Part shown: piece after piece, positions 32,680-43,340 of the stretch | Layout of the letters: each line of letters starts with the position of its first letter | Numbering within the stretch: the stretch's first letter is position 1 | Source of the DNA: Aradus depressus | Lineage: Eukaryota > Arthropoda > Insecta > Hemiptera > Aradidae | DNA length: 64,000 nucleotides | Direction of reading: 5' to 3' | Assembly (NCBI GenBank): GCA_963662175.1 | Contig: OY759219.1 | Location: forward strand, 32,468,908-32,532,907 | Program-made: the position numbers and the translations under genes | Notes under the pieces: model-generated | Seen by the model: only the letters and a program-made list of their open reading frames with translations | What the model was told of the DNA's origin: nothing | Databases searched by the model: none

Positions 32680-34185
32680 ATGTGAAATTCATGACAATCT
32701 GATTCATGACAATACGATCAACCGTTAATGAGCTAGCTCTATATTTATACTTAGTCCCCCCCCCCCCCCTTCAACCCCGCCACCCGTTCAAAACTTCGGG
32801 ACGCCACACTCCTTATTTTTCTATTTGGCCTTCAGGAATAATATATGCGAAATTTCGTGACAATACGACCAACCGTTAATGAGCAAACTCTATGTGTATA
32901 TTTAGCCCCCCCCACTACCCTCCTTCCTGTTCAAAATTTTGGGCCGTCACACACCTAATATTTCTACTTGACCTTTAGGAATACTAAATGTGAAATTTCA
33001 TGACAATTCGACCATTAGTTAATGAGTTAGCACTATTTATATACGTAGGCCCCCCTTACAACCCCCCCTCCCGATCAAAACTTTGGAACGCCACACACCT
33101 TATTTTTCTATTTGGCCTTCAGGAATACTCCATGTGAAATTTCGTGACGATTCGCCGATTAGTTAATGAGTTAGCTCTATATTAATATTTAGGCCCCCCC
33201 ACTACCCCCACCTCCCGTAAAAAATTTTGAGCCGTCACACCGCCTATTTTTCTATTTGGTCTTCAGGAATACTCCATGTGAAATTTCGTGACAATCCGAC
33301 CAACCGTTAAAGAGTTAGCTCTATATTTATACTTAAGCCCCCCCACAACCCCCCCCTCCCGTTCAAAACTTTGGGACGCCACACACCTTTTTTTCCTATT
33401 CGGCTTTTAAAAATACTACATGTGAAATTTCATGACAATTCGAACATTAGTTAATGAGTTAGCACTATTTATATACGTAGGCCCCCCTTACAACCCCCCC
33501 TCCCGATCAAAACTTTGGAACGCCACACACCTTATTTTTCTATTTGGCCTTCAGGAATACTCCATGTGAAATTTCGTGACGATTCGCCGATTAGTTAATG
33601 AGTTAGCTCTATATTAATATTTAGGCCCCCCCACTACCCCCACCTCCCGTAAAAAATTTTGAGCCGTCACACCGCCTATTTTTCTATTTGGTCTTCAGGA
33701 ATACTCCATGTGAAATTTCGTGACAATCCGACCAACCGTTAAAGAGTTAGCTCTATATTTATACTTAAGCCCCCCCACAACCCCCCCCTCCCGTTCAAAA
33801 CTTTGGGACGCCACACACCTTTTTTTCCTATTCGGCTTTTAAAAATACTACATGTGAAATTTCATGACGATTCGCCCATTAGTTAATGAGTTAGCTCTAT
33901 ATTTATACTTAGGCCCCCCCACTACCCCCACCTCCCGTAAAAAATGTTGAGCCGTCACACCGCCTATTTTTCTATTTGGTCTTCAGGAATACTCCATGTG
34001 AAATTTCGTGACAATCCGACCAACCGTTAAAGAGTTAGCTCTATATTTATACTTAGGCCCCCCCCACAACCCCCCCTCCCGTTCAAAACTTTGGGACGCC
34101 ACACACCTTTTTTACCTATTTGGCTTTTAAAAATACTACATGTGAAATGTCATGACGATTCGCCCATTAGTTAATGAGTTAGCTC
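32680..34185. repeat. 143-bp tandem repeat, array 2
   Basis: Same unit as array 1. A block of three units (about 430 bp) near 33000-33400 is repeated almost exactly at 33430-33835, showing recent higher-order duplication. A few more units follow the hairpin insert, up to 34810. Confidence 0.85.
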
Positions 34186-34194
34186 TATATTTAT

Positions 34195-34624
34195 GAAAAC
34201 TGACATAATTGCAGAGATATTGTGAAATAATTCAAATGGACTTGAAAATAAAATAAAACTGGTTTATTTAATATGTTGTCTAATTTCACTAACTATATAT
34301 ACATGGGAGTACTTTCGGTATTTCTACCATCCTCAGCCAAAAGCATAAGAGATAAGACTAAGTTAATTTTCAGAATGTCAGCCTCTCGAGGAACCCATTA
34401 CCCTCCCTACTGGTGTTTTAGTTAGGAATGTCTGACGTCATGGGGAACACCAGTAGGGAGGGTAATGGGTTCCTCGAGAGGCTGACATTCTGAAAATTAA
34501 CTTAGTCTTATCTCTTATGCTTTTGGCTGAGGATGGTAGAAATACCGAAAGTACTCCCATGTATATATAGTTAGTGAAATTAGACAACATATTAAATAAA
34601 CCAGTTTTATTTTATTTTCAAGTC
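34195..34624. mobile_element. Near-perfect 390-bp hairpin inserted in a 143-bp unit
   Basis: Arms 34239-34417 and 34446-34624 (179 bp each) are essentially perfect inverted copies with a 28-bp loop. TATATTTAT flanks the insertion at 34186-34194 and 34625-34633, a 9-bp target duplication. 34195-34238 is unpaired and carries TTGCAGAGATATTGTGAAAT, as in the 17.7 and 60.5 kb relatives. The arms share ATGGGAGTACTTTCGGTATT with those elements. A 9-bp duplication with long TIRs suggests a Mutator-like MITE (inference). Confidence 0.85.
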
Positions 34625-34981
34625 TATATTTATACTTAGGCCCCCCCACAACCCCCCCTCCCGTTCAAAACTTTGGGACGCCACACACCTTTTTTTCCTG
34701 TTTGGCTTTTAAAAAGACTACGTGTGAAATTTCATGACAATTTGACCATTAGTTAATGAGTTAGCATGATTTATATACTTAGGCCCCCCTTACAACCCCC
34801 TCTCCCGATCAAAATTTTGGGACGCCACATAGCCTATTATTCAATCGGGCTCAAAAGAATGCTATATGGGCAGTTTCATAAAAATCCGTCCAGCGGTTTG
34901 GGCGTGATGCTGGAACAAACATACATACATACAAACAAACAAACAAACAAACAAACCCCGTTTCAGCTTTATTAATATAGA

Positions 34982-36765
34982 TTTCTTCCTTGATAATTTT
35001 AGTTGGAACCAAACGGTAACTTATTTTATCATACTTATGGAGTCTATCGAGCTCAGGATCGCCACTTAGAAATCTAGCCAAGGCACTTAGGTCAGATATT
35101 TTAATCGAGAAGATAAAAATAAATTTGAGCACGTCGTCCTTCGGATTGCACTTTAGGCTATGATCGAGGGCCTTTTTGAATGTCAGGTGTTCGAATATGA
35201 GTCGTATGTTATGTAACTAAACCTAGGTAGCTAAAATTTCACTTAGGTTTAAAAAACCTTGAGCACGTCGACCTTCAGATGGGTCTTTCCCGATATATCT
35301 GAATCTGTCTATCAGTTTTAACAAATATTAAATCTATAAACCGTTAAACAGCAGGAATATGAAGAATGGTATTTACCCAGACTTTTTTCGAAAAACATTT
35401 TTATTTCAATTTTTGTGTAGGATTCAGATATCCAGGTTGTTCATCAGTTTTAACAAATATTAAATCTAAAAACCGTTTAAAAGCGAGAAATTTGAAGAAT
35501 GGAGTTTACCGAGCTCAGGATCGCCATTTAGAAATCTAGCCAAGGCACTTAGGTCAGATGTTTTAATCGAGAAGATAAAAATAAATTTGAGCACGTCGTC
35601 CTTCGGATTGGACTTCAAGCTATGATCGAGGACCTTTTCGTATGTCAGGTACTCGATAATGAGTCGTATGTTATGTATCTAAACCTGGGTAGCTGAAATT
35701 TCATTTAGGTTCAAAAAACCTTGAGCACGTCGTCCTTCGGATGGGACTTTCCCGATACATCTGCATCTTTCTTTGGTTGACCATCTTCGTTTCTGGATGC
35801 TGCCTATCTACCAACATAGCTGTCAAAACGGTACCTCAAAGCCCACTTATATTCCACATTTCTTCCTTGATAATTTTAGTTCTAACCAAACGGTAACTTA
35901 TTTTATCATACATATGGAGTCTATCGAGCTCAGGATCACCACTTAGAAATCTAGCCAAGGCACTCAGGTCAGCTATTTTAATCGAGAAGATAAAAATAAA
36001 TTTGAGCACGTCGTCCTTCGGATTGGACTTTAGGCTATGATCGAAGGCCTTTTTGTATGTCAGGTGCTCGATAATGAGTCGTATGTTATGTAACTAATCC
36101 TAGGTAGCTAATATTTCACTTAGGTTCAAAAAACCTTGAGCACGTCATCCTTCGGATGGGACTTTCCCGATATATCTGAATCTGTCTAGCAGTTTTAACA
36201 AATATTAAATCTATAAACCGTTAAAAAGCAAGAAATTTGTTGAATGGGATTTCGCCCGCCTTTTCCAGAAAAAAAATTATTTGGATTTTTGTGTAGGACT
36301 CAGATATCCGGGTTGTTCATCAGTTTTAACAAATATTAAATCTAATAACCGTTTAAAAGTGAGAAATTTGAAGAATAGAGTCTACCGAGCTCAGGATCGC
36401 CATTTAGAAATCTACCCAGGTCACTTAGGTCAGATGTTTATTCGGGAAAATAAAAATAAATTTGAGCACGACGTCCTTCGGATTGGGCTTTAAGCTATGA
36501 CCGAGGGCCTTTTCGTATGTCAGGTACTCGATAATGAGTCGTATGTTATGTATCTAAACCTGGGTAGTTGAAATTTCACTTAGGTTCAAAAAACCTTGAG
36601 CACGTCGTCCTTCGGATGGGACTTTCCCGATAGATCTGAATCTTTCTTTGGTTGACCATCTTCGTTTCTGGATGCTGCCTATCTACCAACATAGCTGTAT
36701 TAATTTGTTTTTCAGAAAATATGTCAAAACCTGTACCTCAAAGCCCACTTCACTTATATTCCACA
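34982..36765 (+). repeat. SINE-derived satellite, second array with spacer
   Basis: Monomers begin near 35053, 35514, 35930 and 36388. A spacer (TTGACCATCTTCGTTTCTGG ... TTCTTCCTTGATAATTTTAG) separates pairs, giving a higher-order unit near 880 bp. The intact spacer at 35855-35890 preserves the pre-insertion sequence ATTCCACATTTCTTCC. Confidence 0.85.
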
Positions 36766-36924
36766 CTAGCAGTAATACCCGGCGTTGCCCGGGGAACTTT
36801 GACTTTTCTCCCAATATCTCCTGTAAGTCTATTCAATTTTTCGGCAGTATATTCATGATGTTATAATTTTCAATTATTCATACGGAATAAGGTTTAAAGT
36901 CCTTCAACTATAGTAGCGCTAGTA

Positions 36925-37390
36925 AGTTTTTAGGACCCCTGGGCATCACAGATAGTATGCGCCTTTCAACGGCGGAAACCCCAGCTAGTACGAAGTTAGG
37001 AACGCTGAGCACCATATCTAGTATGTGCCTTGCAACAGCGGACACCACAGCTAGTACGAAGTTAGGAACCCTGGGCACCACATCTAGTTTGTGCCTTGCA
37101 ACAGCGGACCCCACAGCTAGTACGAATTTAGGAACGCTGAGCACCACATCTAGTTTGTGCCTTGGAACAGCAGACCCCACAGCTAGTACGAAGTTAGGAA
37201 CCCTTGGCACTACATCTAGTATGTGCCTTGCAACAGCGGACCCCACAGCTAGTACGAAGTTAGGAACGCTGAGCACCACATCTAGTTTGTGCCTTGCAAC
37301 AGCGGACCCCATAGATACTACATAGTTAGGAACACTGGGCATCACAGCTAGTAAATGTCTTGCAACAGTGAACCCCACAGCGAATACACA
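36925..37390. repeat. 33-bp minisatellite, array 3
   Basis: About seven 66-bp units of the same dimer; both strands stay open (169 aa minus, 122 aa plus), which argues against real coding. Confidence 0.85.
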
Positions 37391-37399
37391 GTTACTACT

Positions 37400-38940
37400 A
37401 CTACATGTGAAATTCATGACAATCCGATTGCCCTTTAATCATTCAGCATTATTTTTATGCTTAGCCCCCCCCCCTCCCAAATTTTTAAGATGTCACATAA
37501 TGTATTTTTCTATTTGGCTATCAAGAATACTACATGTGAAATTCCATGACAATCCAATCATCTGTTAATGACCTACCACTATCTTCAAATTTAGGCCTAC
37601 CCCCTCAACCCCCCTCCCGTTCAAAACTCTGGGTCGCCACACACCTTATTTTTCTATTTGGCCTTCAGGAATACTACATGTGAAATTTCGTGACAATCCG
37701 ATCATCCGTTAATCACTAATCACTATACTTATACTTAGGCCCCCATCAATCCATCCTCCCTTTCAAAATTTTGTGACTTATACACCCTATATTTCTATTT
37801 GGCTTTTAAGAATACTACATGTGAAATTCCATGACAATACGACCAACCGTTAATGAGCTACCACTATATTTATACTTAGCCCCCCCCTCCCACAACCCCC
37901 CCTCCCGTACAAAATTTTGAGCCGTCACACCGCCTATTTTTCTATTTGGCCTTCAGGAATACTACATGTGAAATTTCGTGACAATCTGACCAACCGTTAA
38001 TGAGCCAGCACTATATTTATACTTAGGTACCCTCCCCCCCACAACCCCCCCCCCCCCCTCCGGTCAAAACTTTGGGTCGCCATACACCTTTTTTTTTTAC
38101 TACATGTGAAACTTCGTGACAATGCGACCACCCGTTAATGAGCTAGCTCTATATTTATACTTAGGCCCCCTCTAACCCCCCTCCCGTTCAAAACTTTGGG
38201 ACGCCACACACCTTATTTTTCTATTTGGCCTTCAGGAATACTACATGGGAAATTTCGTGACAATACTATCAACCGTTAATGAGCCAGCACTATATTTATA
38301 CTTAGCCCCCCCCCCCCCCCCCTCCCGTTCAAAACTTTGGGACGCCACACACCTTATTTTTTCTATTTGGCCTTCAGGAATACTACATGGGAAATTTCGT
38401 GTCAATACGATCAACCGTTAATGAGCTAGCTCTATATTTATACTTTGCCCCCCCCCCCCCCCCTCAACCCCCCCACCCGTTCAAAACTTTGGGACACCAC
38501 ACATCTTATTTTTATATTTGGCCTTCAGGAATACTACATGTGAAATTTCGTGACAATCTGACCAACTGTTAATGAGCCAGCTCTATATTTATACTTAGCC
38601 CCCCTCCCCCTCAACCCCCCTCCTGTTCAAAACTCTGGGTCGCCACACACCTTATTTTTCTATTTGGCCTTCAGGAATACTACATGTGAAATTTCGTGAC
38701 AATACGACCAACCGTTAATGAGCTAGCTCTATATTTCTACTTAAGCCCCCCACAACCCCCCCGCCCGTTCAAAACTTTGGAACGCCAAACACCTAATATT
38801 TCTACTTGGCTTTTAAAAAGGCTACCTGTGAAATTTCATGACAATTCGCCCATTAGTTAATGAGTTAGCACTATTTTTATACTTAGGCCCCCCCACAACC
38901 CCCCCTCCCGATCAAAATTTTGGGACGCCACATGGCCTAT
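37400..38940. repeat. 143-bp tandem repeat, array 3
   Basis: About ten units, with longer C-runs (for example 38306-38323, 38448-38463) than arrays 1 and 2. Confidence 0.85.
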
Positions 38941-39554
38941 TATTCAATCGGGCTCAAAAGAATGCTACATGGGCAGTTTCATAAAAATCCGTCCAGCGGT
39001 TTGGGCGTGATGCTGGAACAAACATACATACATACATTCATACATACAAACAAACAAACAAACAAACAAACAAACAAACCCCGTTTCAGCTTTATTAATA
39101 TAGATTATTGCTCAAAAAAAAAAAAAAAAATAAATAAAGAGCAATAATAATAAATAAAGAGCAATAATAATATTATTAGTTGTTTTTTCATCAAAAAGGA
39201 TTAAAAATAAAGAAAAAAAATATCAGATCACTCTCGAAAATCACTCTCAGAATTACGCTGTACAAAGATACAAAGAACCGCTGACTACAAAACGTTACTT
39301 TCATATATCCAGTAATGCCAAAATTAAATGAATTTGAGAGGCGGGAGAGAGATTGGTGTAAAAAAGTGGTTGGTATATAAAAGTAATTTTTTTTTTACGC
39401 CTAAACTACAGAGCTATTAGCGTTTTATCTTTTTCTAGTTTTTTTTATATGTGCTTTTTCTTATGAAAAAAGGCTGGACTCAGATAAACGTTGAACTAAA
39501 GTATTTCCAATATCTAATGGCAATTACAATTTATATACTTTTAATTATTAAAGA

Positions 39555-39850
39555 TATGTGCATTATAAGGGAAATAAATCTGAAATATCAAATATCCAGT
39601 ACTTCCTGCTAAGTGAATTATTCGGCTCCTCCTTAAATGCAATCCAGGAAAAGGAAGTTGAACCCTCCATGCATTCAAAACAAAATTTGTTACCAACAAA
39701 AAATCATTCAAAACAAACCTCCAAATCTGGAGAAGCATTGCATTTGGGAGGCCTTGGGTCTCAAAGATCGCCTTCGGGAACATCAAAACAATTTCATTAT
39801 TTTTTTTGTTTTTCGGCCTTTCGAGACCTGAAGTTTTTTTTTGAGACACG
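39555..39850 (+). CDS. Possible exon or coding relic, not recognised
   Basis: GC-richer than its surroundings. The plus frame reads YFLLSELFGSSLNAIQEKEV and then Ser/Lys-rich text (SQRSPSGTSKQ). CCAG at 39596-39599 could be an acceptor, but no good donor follows and the minus strand is also open (102 aa). It lies 3.5 kb upstream of the exon at 43341 on the same strand, so it could belong to that gene. Weak. Confidence 0.25.
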
Positions 39851-39954
39851 TTATCTGTTTGTCTATCTAATCTGAAATAAATATTATATATATAAGGATG
39901 TTAATAACTTTATCTGCTCGCTTAGTAACTTTAAGTTACATGATTTTAGAAATT

Positions 39955-40337
39955 AGTTGGAAATTTCAATGATTTTGAAATTTTCGGTTTGTGACTTACC
40001 CGCACATCTCTTCCCCCCTCGCCCTCATAATTTTTTGATGCTTCATGGCCTAGGTATGACCTTTAAAACGACGTTCTACTCAATATTCAATTCAAAATTC
40101 GAAACTCATATATATACACGCAGCGCTTCCACCACTCCCCCTTTGTGCTCATTTAAAATGTGCTGTTGAATTCATTACTTTGGTATTTATCATAGTTTTG
40201 AGATAGACCCGCCTCCTTTCTCATTGGCTGATTCGACTGAAAATGAATAGGTGTTGTCCTCATAGAGTTTTGGATATGCATATAAAATTTTGTGTCGATA
40301 CATTCATTTTATATGGGAGTTATCGTGTTCACAGACA
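39955..40337 (-). repeat. U1 repeat fragment
   Basis: GACTGAAAATGAATAGGTG, AAATTTTGTGTCGATACATT and GGGAGTTATCGTGTTCACAG match U1 in minus orientation. Confidence 0.6.
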
Positions 40338-40347
40338 CACACATACA

Positions 40348-41045
40348 CACTGCTGTAGGCTGGACCAGGTGTGCTCCAATATCCAAGCCGAGCAGCTGGC
40401 TATACTGAAGGCACTGGATTACATCGGGGAACATGAGGCGGGACCTGGAGTAAGCACAGTAGTAGTGTGCACGGACAGGCAGGTAAGCATAAAGAGCTTG
40501 AGGAACCACAAGAACCACTCGCCACTCATGGAAGATATAGGAGTTCGGGTCGGGGCTCTTCAAACAGAGGGCTGGACAAAAGAGGCGGAACAGGACGTAG
40601 ATCTTCCTCTGAGCTGATCCGAAAACAAGACGAGATGTACGTCCATCCTGAAATAGAAGGAGCAATGGGGGCTGACGAATAAAAATGCGGTTACAAGGTG
40701 CTTCTTCCCTACTGTAAAAGACAGGTTGGCGTTGAAGAACGACAAACCGTTCCCAGCCCAGATGACCATGCTCCTGAGTGGACACGGCAAGATGAGGCAC
40801 TACCTCCACAGGTTCAGGATCCTCGATTCGCCTCTCTGCCTCTGCGGCACCTAAAAACAGACAGTCCATCATATAATCTTTAACTGTGAACTACTGGAAG
40901 GTCTAAGAGTCCTAGTGAGATTTGTGGTGGTCAATGGTGAAAGTTGGCCTTTGTCAACAATTATTTTAGTGCGACGTTTTTATAAAGAATTTTTAAACTT
41001 TGTACAGAAGATGAACTGTATAACTTTATTGTCTATCTAAATTAT
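40348..41045 (+). pseudogene. LINE RNase H and C-terminal region (R1/I/LOA-like)
   Basis: The frame beginning CRLDQVCSNIQAEQLAILKA has the RNase H Glu in IQAEQLAILKALDYI and the following Asp in VVVCTDRQVSIKSL. After a disrupted stretch the text resumes as VTRCFFPTVKDRLALK, LLSGHGKMRHYLHRF and ILDSPLCLCGT, followed by a stop and then QTVHHIIFNCELLEG. That is the conserved C-terminal knuckle region of R1/I/LOA-type LINEs, which carry RNase H after RT. One in-frame stop and at least one frameshift make it dead. RT and endonuclease are missing (5' truncation), and the 3' end abuts the Jockey tail at 41048. Confidence 0.75.
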
Positions 41046-41047
41046 TG

Positions 41048-41547
41048 TATGTTTTTTAAAATTTATTTACAAATAGCTATTTACAACTGTATACAAATAA
41101 ATACAACAAGCAAATGTGCTAATAAAGAGGTAATGGCAATGTCAAAATGTCATGAGAAGAGAAAGCACCCAGTGGTGACACTCCCTAGTCCCTATTTTTC
41201 TCTCGTTTATAGCTAATCACTGTCACTTTCACTGCTTCTGCTCAGGAGGTCTCTAGGCCATTGACGCTTAAGCCGTCGTTGGGGAAGTATGGCAGAATGG
41301 ATGGCACGGACTAGAGAATTATTGTGGGAACTAAGAAGGGAAAATAATTTTCTATATTTGGATTTAGCGACTTCTGTGATGAAAGGTACATTAAGGTCAG
41401 TGTGAAGGGTTTTGTTGGAGACGTAGTAAGGAGCATTGGCTATTGTACGAAAGATTTTAGATTGAAGGGATTGGATGCACTGGAGATTGGAAGCCTTGGC
41501 AGAACCCCAGAGTTCAAGTACGTAAGTCCACATAGGTTTGAGTACTG
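41048..41547 (-). pseudogene. Jockey-type LINE, second copy, 5'-truncated
   Basis: The minus frame reads LKPMWTYVLELWGSAKASNL, AKSKYRKLFSLLSSHNN and RQWPRDLLSRSSESDSD to a stop at about 41213. Unlike the 1.9-3.4 kb copy the C-terminus is in one frame. The reading starts at the truncation point near 41547, so no start codon belongs to it. The 3' UTR runs to T-rich text at 41048 (poly(A) in element sense). Confidence 0.8.
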
Positions 41548-41673
41548 TAAAATTCAAAATTAAGTTATGTTAAAGCATGTAATATACATATGGCGCATGC
41601 AGTTAAATATATTCCCATCCAGTAGGGATACTACTAAAAACAAGGATGACATAGTCATCCACAGAGAAAGAAG

Positions 41674-41840
41674 AACTTTTTAACTTCCCCATCTATAACA
41701 AGAATAGGGGAAGGGATCTAATCGGTGAGAAATTCTTTATGGATTTTTCACCAGAGAGCAAAAACTTTTTTTTTAAATTTTCTATTCATGGAATTCCTAC
41801 AGATTAGATAACTTCCCCTAGACTGACTATAGTCGGGAAA
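41674..41840. repeat. U1-like short foldback
   Basis: AACTTCCCCATCTATAACAA and AGGGGAAGGGATCTAATCGG at left, with GATTAGATAACTTCCCCTAG at right forming an inverted pair; the same ACTTCCCC termini as U1. Confidence 0.5.
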
Positions 41841-42120
41841 GAAAGAAAAATGATGATCTACTCGTCCTAAAAAATATGAACTTAATAGTGGGTATACGAC
41901 TCCAAAAATGTATTTCAAATAATATTTTTTTAACAAAATATATGAATCCTGGCTACAATGATGACAATTAAATCCGGGATTTCATCATCTCACGATAAAA
42001 AATCGATGCAAGCTGGTCCACTATCAGTTATCGACCTTCTTATTTCATTTCCTACATTAATCCCTGAGATTGACACCACAACTCCAGTCCGAAAAGTCCG
42101 GGCAGTTAGTCGATTACCAT

Positions 42121-42999
42121 CAGTGCCGGATTAAGCGAATAGGAGGTCCTAAGCCCTTAACATTTTTGGGGCCCCCCCCATATAAACTGCAATAAAATGT
42201 TTATTTCTAAGGTATAAACATGAAATAAATTTTATTTTTTGTTAAAGTATATTATTCTTTTCAGAACTAAAATTACAAAAACATGTTATAAACAATATCA
42301 ATTTATAATATAAACATTGATATAAATTTGTCTTTCAAAATCTTTCTTTCTACACTTGAGGTCGCTAAAATCATTGATGATGTCTTCAAAATCAATTTGA
42401 CGAAGAACATCTGATTCAATGAACATCAAACTCAGCATGTCTAATCGTTCTTGATAATATTTTCAATAGTTTTAAGTTTTAAGAAAAGTTCGACTAAAAA
42501 AGTATAACAAAAGTAGACTTCGATTGAATCTGATGAGTGTTGTGTTTTTTATGTGTAAATATGGAATATAAAAGATAACTCACCTTCTGCAAGCAAACTG
42601 GTAGTGTTTTTATAAATATTATTCAATCACTATTATTCAATATCAGTTAAAACACAACTCGATTCCATACTATTCAAATCAACATTCTTGTTTCGAACAT
42701 GAAACAAGAAAAGGTTGTGTTCTTGAGCGCGCAATTTGAAAGTAGAAATTGATTCAAAAAATTATTTGCCGTAAATACAATGGTAGATATAAGAAAGAGA
42801 TGAGATATAAAAAAATGATCAAACATAAATTTGATTCATTGGTAAATGTTTAATGAATAAAAAAAATTTATAATTTTGAATTTTTCGGAATAAACTTTGT
42901 TTTTTGTTTAAAACTCCATTTTCGATTTTTACGGGGGCCCTTGATCGACGGGGGCCCCAGGCCATGGCCTAGTCCGGCCTTTTGGGTAATCCAGCACTG
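42121..42999 (-). mobile_element. Non-autonomous hAT element, 879 bp, 8-bp duplication
   Basis: Ends CAGTGCCGGATTA (left) and TAATCCAGCACTG (right) are inverted. ATTACCAT is at 42113-42120 and 43000-43007, the 8-bp duplication expected for hAT. Near 42310-42500 the minus strand retains, across broken frames, ERLDMLSLMFIESDVLRQID, resembling the C-terminal dimerisation region of hAT transposases of the ZMYM1-like type (E.L..L..LSIE). No BED finger or catalytic block remains. Confidence 0.85.
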
Positions 43000-43340
43000 A
43001 TTACCATGATAGGTATTCATAACTGGAAAATTACATGATTTTGTAAGACTTATATAAAACTTTTAAGTGACCATTCGGATCCGAAAATTAAATCTTGTCC
43101 CATGAAGATTAGATTTTGTCTTACTGTAACCAATAATTGAAATATTGAGACATTTATTAAAACGGCATCCTCGATTTGGAAACTAATTAATTTTATTTTT
43201 GACCTATGACTATGCATTCGATACTTTTAAAGGTTGATATTAATTTTTTTTTGCTAAGGTTGTAATAAATAAACCCGTTAAAGAGGGATGTAAATACTGA
43301 CATTTTATTTATATTTTTTTTCTTAATTATAATAATTTAG

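Larger units (their letters stand above)
31465..34981 (-). mobile_element. Helitron module H2
   Basis: The 5' end at 34981 reads TCTATATTAATAAAGCTGAA on the minus strand, then (GTTT)n(GTAT)n, CCAGCATCACGCCCAAACCG, 143-bp units and the 33-bp minisatellite. The 3' hairpin CGGGCAACGCCGGG is at about 31488-31474; the terminal CTAG has decayed to CTAT at 31465-31468. The right flank at 34982 is TTTCTTCCTTG of the satellite. No helicase gene. It contains a 430-bp hairpin insertion. Confidence 0.8.
36766..39104 (-). mobile_element. Helitron module H3, both ends intact
   Basis: 5' end TCTATATTAATAAAGCTGAA at 39104 and 3' end hairpin plus CTAG at 36766, inserted between A and T with no duplication, as Helitrons do. 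The interior is a (GTTT)n run, about ten 143-bp units (37400-38940) and a short 33-bp minisatellite (36925-37390). At 2339 bp without Rep/helicase it is non-autonomous. The outer 3' flank (…TTCCACA) is satellite; the 5' flank (TTATTGCTC) is the palindrome. Confidence 0.85.
26935..39440. mobile_element. Interrupted palindrome enclosing the Helitron composite
   Basis: Left flank 26935-27053 (AAAACGCTAATAGCACTGTA, GCTTAGGCGTAAAAAA, ATATTATTATTGCTCTTTAT) is the inverted copy of the right flank 39105-39440 (AAAGAGCAATAATAATATTA, TACGCCTAAACTACAGAG, CTATTAGCGTTTT). The right arm carries about 170 bp extra (39225-39395). The original was a foldback whose centre was hit by a Helitron: TTTATTA | TTATTGCTC, between A and T. 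Confidence 0.7.

Noticed and set aside
34195..34624. Bacterial-type terminator or attachment site from the strong hairpin
   Set aside because: Context is eukaryotic; a target duplication and family members show it is a foldback/MITE.
27196..37417. Long minus-strand reading frames encoding VPNYVLAVGSAVARH repeats
   Set aside because: They coincide exactly with a 33-bp tandem repeat whose length keeps any stop-free frame open; in array 3 the opposite strand is open too.
40309..40872. 187-aa minus-strand ORF
   Set aside because: Antisense of LINE RNase H and C-terminal motifs read on the plus strand.
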